From positions 1 to 33,870 of the forward strand of contig CAMZAE010000020.1 in the NCBI GenBank assembly GCA_947304115.1: DNA of 33,870 nt, read 5' to 3'. Below the pieces are notes generated by a model. It made no database searches. It was not told where the DNA came from and saw only the letters and a program-made list of their open reading frames with translations. Numbering within the stretch: position 1 is the first letter of the stretch; the number at the start of each line of letters is the position of its first letter. The DNA is from an uncultured Prevotellaceae bacterium (GTDB lineage: Bacteria > Bacteroidota > Bacteroidia > Bacteroidales > Bacteroidaceae). Below, in pieces: positions 23,856-30,742 of this stretch. Position numbers and translations under genes: made by a program.

Positions 23856-24638
23856 ATGGAAAACCAGTCATTGCAGCTTCGCAGTGAAGGACTTGTCAAG
23901 ATATATGGCAAGCGCACTGTAGTAAATAACGTCACCTTCGACGTCCATCAGGGAGAGATTGTAGGTTTGCTCGGACCTAACGGCGCAGGCAAGACAACGT
24001 CTTTCTACATGACCACCGGTCTGGTACTGCCCAATGCGGGACATATCTTTTTAGGCGACGAGGAGATAACCAACCTGCCTGTCTATCAACGTGCCCGTCG
24101 CGGCATAGGCTACCTGGCACAAGAACCAAGCGTATTCCGCAAGATGAGTGTCGAGGACAACATCAGCAGCGTGTTGGAGATGACAAAGATGCCCCGCGAA
24201 AAGCAACGCGAGAAACTCGAAAGCCTTATCCAAGAGTTCCACCTTGAGAAGGTGCGCAAGAACCTGGGCGACCAGTTGAGTGGAGGCGAGCGTCGCCGCA
24301 CGGAGATAGCCCGCTGCCTTGCCATCGACCCCAAGTTCATTATGCTCGACGAACCCTTTGCCGGCGTCGATCCCATTGCAGTAGAGGACATCCAATATAT
24401 CGTCTGGAAGCTCAAACAAAGAAACATCGGAGTGCTCATCACCGACCATAACGTAGAAGAGACACTTTGCATCACCGACCGCGCCTACCTGCTTTTCGAG
24501 GGACAGATACTCTTCCACGGCACGCCACAGGAACTAAGCGTCAATCCCATCGTCCTTGACAAATACCTTACCCGCAACTTCGTCCTGCGCTTTAAGGACT
24601 TCGAGCACATGGAGGAGGAAGCATTGGCCCGACGCTAA
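23856..24638 (+). CDS. lptB: LPS export ABC transporter ATP-binding protein LptB
   Basis: 260 residues. Walker A GPNGAGKT (about 38-45), the LSGGERRRTEIAR signature, Walker B FIMLDEPFAGVDP and the H-loop ITDHNVEE are all typical of LptB rather than of other ABC ATPases. LptB with LptF/LptG extracts lipopolysaccharide from the inner membrane. The permease genes are not adjacent here. It follows MlaF, so two envelope lipid-transport ATPases lie side by side. Confidence 0.95.
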   Translation: MENQSLQLRSEGLVKIYGKRTVVNNVTFDVHQGEIVGLLGPNGAGKTTSFYMTTGLVLPNAGHIFLGDEEITNLPVYQRARRGIGYLAQEPSVFRKMSVEDNISSVLEMTKMPREKQREKLESLIQEFHLEKVRKNLGDQLSGGERRRTEIARCLAIDPKFIMLDEPFAGVDPIAVEDIQYIVWKLKQRNIGVLITDHNVEETLCITDRAYLLFEGQILFHGTPQELSVNPIVLDKYLTRNFVLRFKDFEHMEEEALARR

Positions 24639-24667
24639 GAAATATCCGCTAAGAAAATCATATCCCT

Positions 24668-25738
24668 ATGAAACATTTTTTCCTTCTCTTTCTTACTTTG
24701 ATGCCCTTGCTGCTGTCTGCCAAGAGCGACAAAGACGCGCGACTTGTCATCATCACTATCGACGGCCTGCGCTGGCAGGAAGTCTTTTCGGGGGCAGAAA
24801 AGAACTTGCTCACTGATACCAAGCAAGTGCGTGACACGAAATTGTATCACGACACCTATTGGCGTCCCACACCTGAAGAACGACGTGAAGCACTGATGCC
24901 CTTCGTATGGAACACCATCGCCAAGAAAGGCACCCTTATCGGCAACCGCGACAAAAACAGCATGATGCAGGTCGCCAACAAGACCAACATCTCCTACCCT
25001 GGCTACTGCGAAATGATGACGGGCATGGCCGATGATGCCATCACGAGCAACGATCCCGTCAACAATCCGCATCGCAATGTTTTGGAGGCCGCCAACGAGA
25101 ATGCCCGCTACAAGGGCAGCGTCGTGATGTACGGTTCATGGAAATCGACGCGCTTTGCCATTCACAACGAGCAGGCAGGCATCCCCGCCAGCGTGTCCTA
25201 TGAACGTAACATTGCAAAAAAGCAGACACCACGCTTGCAGATGGTCGAGAGAATGCTTGAGGGAATGCCACACTTCTGGCGCAGCGAGCACTTCGACGCC
25301 TTCACCTATGCCTTCGCCATCGAGACACTTCTGGCCGACCACCCGAAAGTCATGTGGATTTCCTTCGGCGACTGCGACGAATGGGCACACGCACGTAAGT
25401 ACGACCTCTACCTCGATGCCGCCAAAGGCACCGACGCCTTCATCCGTGACATCTATGAGGCCCTGGAAGCCGACAAGTTCTATAGGGGCAAGACAACTTA
25501 CCTGATTACCTGCGACCACGGCCGCGGTTTTGGCAACGAATGGGCCAACCACGGCAGCGGCACCAAAGGCTCTGAGGTAACTTGGCTCATGCTTTTGGGC
25601 AAAGGCGTTGAGGCATTGGGCGAGACAACAGAATGCGGTCTATACTACACCAAGCAAGTCGCCGCCACCATCGCCTCCATCCTCGGCATCGACTTCACCC
25701 CCGACGACGGCGCAGAACTTCTGCCTATTGGGGAATAA
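24668..25738 (+). CDS. Alkaline-phosphatase-superfamily (type I phosphodiesterase/sulfatase-like) exported protein
   Basis: 356 residues with a signal peptide (MKHFFLLFLTLMPLLLSAKS). IITIDGLRWQEVF near residue 28 carries the first metal aspartate, NISYPGYCEMMTG near 105 the nucleophile region, DCDEWAH near 240 and TCDHGRG near 280 further metal ligands. This order fits the alkaline phosphatase superfamily. The substrate (phosphate ester, phosphonate or sulfate) cannot be told. It lies in the periplasm. Its stop faces the convergent lrgB-like gene. Confidence 0.88.
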   Translation: MKHFFLLFLTLMPLLLSAKSDKDARLVIITIDGLRWQEVFSGAEKNLLTDTKQVRDTKLYHDTYWRPTPEERREALMPFVWNTIAKKGTLIGNRDKNSMMQVANKTNISYPGYCEMMTGMADDAITSNDPVNNPHRNVLEAANENARYKGSVVMYGSWKSTRFAIHNEQAGIPASVSYERNIAKKQTPRLQMVERMLEGMPHFWRSEHFDAFTYAFAIETLLADHPKVMWISFGDCDEWAHARKYDLYLDAAKGTDAFIRDIYEALEADKFYRGKTTYLITCDHGRGFGNEWANHGSGTKGSEVTWLMLLGKGVEALGETTECGLYYTKQVAATIASILGIDFTPDDGAELLPIGE

Positions 25739-25752
25739 CACGAAAGCACAAA

Positions 25753-25786
25753 GCTGTAGTAGTAGGGAACTCCCCTATGCTATAGC
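25753..25786 (+). terminator. Imperfect hairpin between convergent genes
   Basis: GCTGTAG pairs with CTATAGC (one G-T) and TAGGG with CCCTA, with an internal loop and a 5-base terminal loop. It lies between the phosphatase stop and the minus-strand LrgB-like stop and overlaps the latter by a few bases. It probably acts in both directions. No strong T-run follows. Confidence 0.5.
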
Positions 25787-26472
25787 CCTATGATTTTTAG
25801 GATAAAGGGTGCGAGGAGGGCTGTGAGCAAGCCGTTGAGGATGAGTCCCAGAGAGGCATAGGCTCCATAGGTGTTACCCTTTTCCATGGCTCGCGATGTC
25901 CCTACAGCATGGGATGCGGTACCGATGCTGAGACCTTGTGAATAAGGGTTCTTAATGTGCCAAACCTCCAGCACTTTGAAACCGAAGATGGCACCGAACA
26001 ATCCGACTGAAACGACAATGGCCGCAGTGAGAGACGGAATGCCGCCCATCGTCTGACATACTTCCATTGCAATAGGTGTCGTTACAGATTTGGGAGCAAG
26101 CGAAATGATGGTTTCCTTGGATGCACCCATCATCTGAGCAATAATCACCACGCTGGCTACGCCAACAATACAGCCTGCCAGTTGCGAAAGGAAGATGGGC
26201 AGGAACTGACGACGAATCTGTCCAATATGTTGATAGAGTGGAACACCAAGTGCGACGATGGCAGGCTTGAGCCAAAACTCGATGTAGTTTCCTGCATGGG
26301 CATACGTCTCGTAGCTGATACCTGTGACCTTCAGAAACAGAATTAGTGCGACAATAGTCAGAAGAATGGGATTCAAGACAATCCATCCAGTCCATTTCTG
26401 TAGCTGACGCGCAGCATAATAGATGCCGAAAGTCAGCGTAAGCAATATGATGTAATTCTGCAGCAACTCCAT
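25780..26472 (-). CDS. LrgB-family membrane protein
   Basis: 230 residues, strongly hydrophobic. It contains the LrgB family core: FWLKPAIVALGVPLY, SLAPKSVTTPIAMEV and LSIGTASHAVGTSRA, ending with GLLTALLAPFIL. LrgB/CidB proteins pair with a small LrgA/CidA protein, which is the next gene upstream. In Staphylococcus they act in autolysis control and pyruvate transport; in plants (PLGG1) they carry glycolate and glycerate. Which role applies here is unknown. Confidence 0.93.
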   Translation of the reverse strand: MELLQNYIILLTLTFGIYYAARQLQKWTGWIVLNPILLTIVALILFLKVTGISYETYAHAGNYIEFWLKPAIVALGVPLYQHIGQIRRQFLPIFLSQLAGCIVGVASVVIIAQMMGASKETIISLAPKSVTTPIAMEVCQTMGGIPSLTAAIVVSVGLFGAIFGFKVLEVWHIKNPYSQGLSIGTASHAVGTSRAMEKGNTYGAYASLGLILNGLLTALLAPFILKIIGL

Positions 26473-26494
26473 TCCCTTTAACGTCTTAACCTTT

Positions 26495-26827
26495 TCAACC
26501 TTTCAACCTCTGGTGTGTCCATCCAGTGACGATAAGAACCAGAATAGTGCTGACAACCGTTGCCACTGCGATGGGAACAAACTCGGCTTTGATGATGTCG
26601 AGGTAGAGCATCAGTGCCACGCCTGGTGGCACAAAGAAGAATCCCATGTTGGAGATAAGAAAATCCGACATCCCCTTTACCCATTCCTCCTTGATAACCT
26701 TCATTTGCAACAAAGCCGCCAAAAGGAGCATACCGATGATGCTACTTGGTATAGTAATGCCTGTCAGCCAGACAACCAGTTCGCCGATGGCAAGACAACC
26801 AAAGATGATGAAGCACTGTCGTATCAT
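26495..26827 (-). CDS. CidA/LrgA-family membrane protein
   Basis: 110 residues with four hydrophobic segments. IFGCLAIGELVVWLTGITIPSSIIGMLLL and GMSDFLISNMGFFFVPPGVALM are characteristic of the CidA/LrgA family (holin-like). It is followed by the LrgB-family gene after 22 bp, so the two form an operon. It begins about 23 bp downstream of a good minus-strand promoter. Confidence 0.93.
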   Translation of the reverse strand: MIRQCFIIFGCLAIGELVVWLTGITIPSSIIGMLLLAALLQMKVIKEEWVKGMSDFLISNMGFFFVPPGVALMLYLDIIKAEFVPIAVATVVSTILVLIVTGWTHQRLKG

Positions 26828-26849
26828 AAAAGTTCCATTAACTCGCCGA

Positions 26850-26881
26850 CAAAGATACGATTAAGTGAACAGGAATGCAAA
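26850..26881 (-). promoter_or_regulatory. Promoter of the lrgA/lrgB-like operon
   Basis: Read on the minus strand, TTTG (26881-26878) and TATCTTTG (26857-26850) are 20 bp apart, exactly the Bacteroidetes consensus, and lie 23 bp before the lrgA-like start codon. Confidence 0.8.
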
Positions 26882-26930
26882 TAAACAGTCCCGATTTTCT
26901 CGCTTTCATACAACTTTCCCTGAAAGTTTC

Positions 26931-26961
26931 TTTGATAGTAGGGAAAAAACTTATACATTTG
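26931..26961 (+). promoter_or_regulatory. Plus-strand promoter with no coding gene behind it
   Basis: TTTG at 26931-26934 and TACATTTG at 26954-26961 are 19 bp apart. The nearest plus-strand gene (tig) begins 350 bp further on and has its own -7 box. The promoter is divergent from that of the lrgA-like gene. Confidence 0.75.
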
Positions 26962-26966
26962 CATCG

Positions 26967-27113
26967 TGCACAGCGGATGCACAAAACTTTTTGTTTGCTC
27001 TGGTCGCTCCTCGAACTAAGCCCTCGAACAGTGAAAGAGCAATAACTAATCACAAGAGGCTTGTGCTCTAAGCACTGGCTTCCCATAGTGATTAGTAGGT
27101 TTCTATACCTTTT
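26967..27113 (+). ncRNA. Candidate structured small RNA
   Basis: The stretch after the 26931-26961 promoter has no plausible coding sequence but strong predicted stems. GTGC...GCAC encloses the first hairpin (26967-26983). TTGCTCT (26995-27001) pairs with AGAGCAA (27036-27042), continued inward by TCGCT with AGTGA. ACTAATCAC (27045-27053) pairs perfectly with GTGATTAGT (27088-27096), continued inward by GAGGC/GCTTC and GTGC/GCAC. A weak AGGT/ACCT hairpin followed by TTTTG at 27097-27113 may end it. Alternatively, TGCACAG at 26968-26974 pairs with CTGTGCA at 27139-27145, closing a longer RNA of about 180 nt, a size compatible with 6S RNA. I cannot identify the family. Confidence 0.45.
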
Positions 27114-27179
27114 GTATGTGTCATTTCGCTTCCATATTCTGTGCAGTAGGATGACAAAACCATCATCACAGGAAAATTT

Positions 27180-27207
27180 ATGAATTGTGAATTATGAATT
27201 GTGAATT
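27180..27207 (+). repeat. 14-bp tandem duplication upstream of tig
   Basis: ATGAATTGTGAATT occurs twice in direct succession (27180-27193 and 27194-27207), itself made of GAATT words. It lies immediately upstream of the tig -7 element, where a -33 box would be expected. Confidence 0.85.
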
Positions 27208-27215
27208 AAATGTCG

Positions 27216-27223
27216 TACCTTTG
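27216..27223 (+). promoter_or_regulatory. -7 element upstream of tig
   Basis: TACCTTTG matches TAnnTTTG. A clear TTTG 20 bp upstream is absent, the region being occupied by the 14-bp tandem repeat. The leader to the start codon is about 85 nt, with GGATTAGAG-type words and an inverted AATAAGGATTA/TAATCC-TTATT pair. Confidence 0.6.
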
Positions 27224-27314
27224 CACCCGCATTAAAATAATAAGAATTAAAGATTAGGGAATAAGGATTAGAGATTTAAGGTATAATCCTTTATTCTTCA
27301 TTAAAACAAGAACA

Positions 27315-28679
27315 ATGAAAATTACATTTGAAAACCTTGATAAGGTGAGTGCACTGCTTACCGTAAACATCGAGAAGGCTGATTATGAGGGCAAGGTAAA
27401 GACTGCCCTGAAGGACTTTAGCAAAAAGGCAAGCCTGCCTGGGTTCCGCCCCGGCAAAGTGCCTGTATCCCTGATTCAAAAACGCTTTGGAACAGAAATC
27501 AAAGCAGAAGAAATCAACAAGTTCCTCGGTGAGGAAGTGAACAAGTACATCCGCGAGAACAAGGTGAACATGCTCGCCGAGCCTCTGCCTAACGAGGAGA
27601 AGACGCCTGCCATGGATTTCGAAACGCAGGACGACTTCACCTTCGCCTTTGACATTGCGCTTGCCCCCGAATTCGACGCAAAGCTCAGCAAGAAAGACAA
27701 ACTCACCTACTATGACATCAAGGTGGACGATGCCCTCGTTGACCAGCAGGTGCAGAGTTTCTGTCAGCGCGGCGGCCAGCATGTCAAAGCCGAGAGCTAC
27801 GAAGCACGCGACATGGTGAAAGGCACGCTCACACAACTCAACACGAAGAACAACACACTCGAAGGCGGCATCACCGTTGAGGACGCAGTCATGCTCCCCG
27901 AATACATGAAGAACGACAAGGAGAAAGCCAAGTTCGAGGGCGCAAAACTCGGTGATGTCATTACTTTTAACCCCGCCAAGGCCTACGCTGGCAGTGTCAC
28001 AGAGCTGGCAAGCCTGTTACACATTAGCAAGGAAGAGGCAGAGGGAATGAAATCCAACTTCAACTTCCAAATCTCTGAATTTACACGCTTCGAGCCGGCA
28101 AAACCCGACCAAGAACTCTTTGACCGAATGCTCGGCAAGGACGTCGTGAAAAGCGAGGAGGAGTTCCGCCAATTCATTGCCAAGGACATCAAGAAGAACT
28201 TCGACAGCGAATCTGAATACCAGTTCACACAAGACCTGCGCGAGTATATCTTAGGTCGCATTGGCAAAGTGGAATTCCCCGAAGCAATACTGAAGCGTTT
28301 TATGAAGCTTCGCAACGCAGACAAGGGCGAAGCATACGTCGAGGATAACTTTGAAAAGAGCCTGCCCGAACTGCTCTGGCATCTCGCCAAGGAGCAGATT
28401 TGCGACCAACTTGAGATAAAGGTACAGCACGAGGATGTGCTCGAAACCGCTAAGACCTACACCCGCATCCAGTTCGCCCAGTATGGCATGATGAACCTCC
28501 CCGAGGAATCCATCACCAACTATGCAGCCGAGATGCTCAAGAACGAGCAACAGGCACAAGGCCTCGTAGAGCGTACCGTCGAAAACAAGCTTGCAGCGAA
28601 AGCCAAGGAAACTGTGACGCTGAAGGTGAAGGAAGTCACGATGGAAGAGTTCCGCAAGCTCACGGAGAAAAGGGATTAA
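27315..28679 (+). CDS. tig: Trigger factor
   Basis: 454 residues. The N-terminal ribosome-binding domain has the signature GFRPGKVPVSLIQKRFG near residue 43. A degenerate PPIase-like middle domain (about 140-250) follows, then the helical C-terminal domain with the VTMEEFRKL end. Trigger factor is the ribosome-associated chaperone for nascent chains. The PPIase region lacks most FKBP active-site residues, as usual in Bacteroidetes. It is followed by clpP and clpX, the common bacterial order. Confidence 0.95.
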   Translation: MKITFENLDKVSALLTVNIEKADYEGKVKTALKDFSKKASLPGFRPGKVPVSLIQKRFGTEIKAEEINKFLGEEVNKYIRENKVNMLAEPLPNEEKTPAMDFETQDDFTFAFDIALAPEFDAKLSKKDKLTYYDIKVDDALVDQQVQSFCQRGGQHVKAESYEARDMVKGTLTQLNTKNNTLEGGITVEDAVMLPEYMKNDKEKAKFEGAKLGDVITFNPAKAYAGSVTELASLLHISKEEAEGMKSNFNFQISEFTRFEPAKPDQELFDRMLGKDVVKSEEEFRQFIAKDIKKNFDSESEYQFTQDLREYILGRIGKVEFPEAILKRFMKLRNADKGEAYVEDNFEKSLPELLWHLAKEQICDQLEIKVQHEDVLETAKTYTRIQFAQYGMMNLPEESITNYAAEMLKNEQQAQGLVERTVENKLAAKAKETVTLKVKEVTMEEFRKLTEKRD

Positions 28680-28706
28680 AGGATTAGAGATTAAAGATTA
28701 AAGATT
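28676..28706 (+). repeat. GATTA-word spacer between tig and clpP
   Basis: GGATTAAAGGATTAGAGATTAAAGATTA-type words fill the entire spacer. Very similar words occur at 29404-29436 and within 27246-27282. Confidence 0.85.
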
Positions 28707-28708
28707 TC

Positions 28709-29410
28709 ATGGAGAACGACTTCCGTAAATATGCAACCCGTCACCTGGGGATGAACAGCATGGTGCTGGATGATGTCATCAGCATGCAGAACCATGCCTT
28801 GGATGCCATTGCTACCAAGAATCATTACCTCAATCCCTATATCCTTGAGGAGCGCCAACTGAACGTCACGCAAATGGACGTCTTCAGCCGCTTGATGATG
28901 GACCGCATCATCTTCCTCGGCACTGAGATTGACGACTACACTGCCAACACATTGCAGGCCCAGTTGCTCTTCCTTGACAGTGCCGACCGAGGCAAAGACA
29001 TCAGCATCTACATCAACAGCCCAGGCGGAAGCGTCTATGCCGGCCTTGGCATCTACGATACCATGCAGTTCGTAGCCAGCGACGTCGCCACCATCTGCAC
29101 AGGCATGGCAGCAAGTATGGCTGCCGTTCTGCTCGTGGCAGGCAAGGAGGGCAAACGCAGCGGACTCAAGCACAGCCGCGTTATGATACACCAGCCAATG
29201 GGCGGTGCACAGGGCCAGGCCAGCGACATCGAAATTACTGCCCGCGAGATTCAGAAGCTCAAGAAGGAGCTTTACACCATCATCGCCGAGCACTCCCACA
29301 CCGACTTCGACAAAGTGTGGGCCGACAGCGACCGCGACTACTGGATGACAGCACAGGAAGCCCTGGAGTACGGCATGATTGACCGCGTGATGACAAGGAA
29401 GTTGGATTAG
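28709..29410 (+). CDS. clpP: ATP-dependent Clp protease proteolytic subunit
   Basis: 233 residues. The nucleophile Ser136 is in GMAASMA, His161 in MIHQPMGG, and the aspartate lies in the following region (TDFDKVWADSDRDY). The N-terminal ~50 residues form an extension typical of Bacteroidetes ClpP. Fourteen subunits form the barrel that, with ClpX encoded next, degrades tagged proteins. The start at 28709 is 29 bp after the tig stop. Confidence 0.97.
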   Translation: MENDFRKYATRHLGMNSMVLDDVISMQNHALDAIATKNHYLNPYILEERQLNVTQMDVFSRLMMDRIIFLGTEIDDYTANTLQAQLLFLDSADRGKDISIYINSPGGSVYAGLGIYDTMQFVASDVATICTGMAASMAAVLLVAGKEGKRSGLKHSRVMIHQPMGGAQGQASDIEITAREIQKLKKELYTIIAEHSHTDFDKVWADSDRDYWMTAQEALEYGMIDRVMTRKLD

Positions 29411-29436
29411 GTAATAGGGATTAGAGATTAGGGATT
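29404..29436 (+). repeat. GATTA-word spacer between clpP and clpX
   Basis: GGATTAGGTAATAGGGATTAGAGATTAGGGATTT-type words, closely resembling the tig-clpP spacer. The first bases overlap the clpP stop. Confidence 0.85.
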
Positions 29437-29438
29437 TC

Positions 29439-30677
29439 ATGGTGAAGCGTAAGAACCGTTGTTCCTTTTGCGGACGCAGTGAGGAAGAAGTGGCACTGAT
29501 GCTGAGTGGCATGAGCGGCTACATTTGCGACGAATGCGTGCGTCAGGCAGAGCTGATTATCCACGAGAACATGGGCGGCAAGGCACTCCTGAAGACAGGG
29601 GGCAATGCCGCTCTTGACATGGACGAACTCCCCAAGCCCCGCGACATCAAGGCTTTCCTCGACCAGTACGTCATTGGTCAGGATAGCGCCAAACGTTACC
29701 TGTCGGTTGCTGTCTATAACCACTACAAACGTCTTGCCCAGCCAGACGACGACGGTGTGGAGATAGAGAAAAGCAACATCGTTATGGTCGGCCCTACTGG
29801 AACCGGCAAGACATTGTTGGCACGTACCATCGCCAAGCAACTTAAAGTTCCCTTCACTATTGTGGATGCCACCATCTTCACCGAGGCAGGCTATGTGGGC
29901 GAGGATGTAGAGAGCATCCTGACGCGACTGCTTCAGGTGGCCGATTACGATGTGGCTGCCACCGAGCGCGGCATCGTCTTTATCGACGAGATAGACAAAA
30001 TAGCACGCAAGCAGGACAATCCCAGCATCACACGTGACGTGAGCGGCGAGGGCGTACAACAGGGTCTGCTAAAGTTGCTCGAAGGTTCGATAGTCAATGT
30101 GCCGCCAAAGGGTGGGCGCAAACATCCCGACCAAGACTATATACACGTTGACACGCGCAATATCCTCTTCATCTGCGGAGGTGCCTTCGACGGCATAGAG
30201 CGCAAGATAGCACAGCGGCTCAACACCCATGTGGTAGGCTATGACAGTGTGCAGAACCAGCAGCGCATCGACACGAAGAACCTGATGAAGTACATCGTGC
30301 CACAGGACCTGAAGAGCTTCGGCCTCATCCCCGAAATCATAGGCCGTCTGCCGGTGTTGACCTACCTCGAACCCCTTGACCGCGAAGCCTTGCGCCGCAT
30401 TCTGACAGAACCGAAGAACTCACTCGTCAAGCAACAGATAAAGCTCTTCGAAATGGACGGCATTACGCTTTCCTTTGAAGACGATGCGCTGGACTTCATC
30501 GTGGACAAGGCCATCGAATATAAACTTGGTGCCAGAGGTTTGCGCAGCATCATGGAAAGCATTATGATAGAGGCACAGTTCTGTGCCCCCTCAGAGCAGG
30601 AAAAGACACTCACCATAACTCGTAAGTATGCAGAAGAGCAGATAAGGAAGAATGAAAGGATGAAAGATTTCTCCTAA
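29439..30677 (+). CDS. clpX: ATP-dependent Clp protease ATP-binding subunit ClpX
   Basis: 412 residues. An N-terminal zinc-binding domain carries Cys8, Cys11, Cys30 and Cys33 (CSFC and CDEC). The AAA+ domain has Walker A GPTGTGKT (118-125), the pore loop GYVGED, Walker [10 protein letters not shown] and the sensor region LFICGGAF, then the IGR-type loop [10 protein letters not shown] that docks to ClpP. The start directly precedes the zinc domain. The three-gene order tig-clpP-clpX indicates a quality-control operon. Confidence 0.97.
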   Translation: MVKRKNRCSFCGRSEEEVALMLSGMSGYICDECVRQAELIIHENMGGKALLKTGGNAALDMDELPKPRDIKAFLDQYVIGQDSAKRYLSVAVYNHYKRLAQPDDDGVEIEKSNIVMVGPTGTGKTLLARTIAKQLKVPFTIVDATIFTEAGYVGEDVESILTRLLQVADYDVAATERGIVFIDEIDKIARKQDNPSITRDVSGEGVQQGLLKLLEGSIVNVPPKGGRKHPDQDYIHVDTRNILFICGGAFDGIERKIAQRLNTHVVGYDSVQNQQRIDTKNLMKYIVPQDLKSFGLIPEIIGRLPVLTYLEPLDREALRRILTEPKNSLVKQQIKLFEMDGITLSFEDDALDFIVDKAIEYKLGARGLRSIMESIMIEAQFCAPSEQEKTLTITRKYAEEQIRKNERMKDFS

Positions 30678-30681
30678 AACA

Positions 30682-30713
30682 TTTGGCGGTTTAGGTAAAA
30701 AGACGTATCTTTG
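30682..30713 (+). promoter_or_regulatory. Promoter of recQ
   Basis: TTTG at 30682-30685 and TATCTTTG at 30706-30713 are 20 bp apart, exactly matching the Bacteroidetes consensus, 29 bp upstream of the start codon. It begins five bases after the clpX stop. Confidence 0.85.
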
Positions 30714-30742
30714 TATAAATCTTTGTTCCTAATACCACCCAA

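Noticed and set aside
26838..27086. Small open frames on both strands in the lrgA-tig gap
   Set aside because: They have no recognisable domain, cross promoter boxes and predicted stems, and have unusual composition; a non-coding reading fits better.
26967..27150. Firm identification of the structured region as 6S RNA, SRP RNA or tmRNA
   Set aside because: Size is compatible with 6S, but no conserved SRP loop sequence, tmRNA tag frame, tRNA-like ends or clear 6S central bubble could be recognised.
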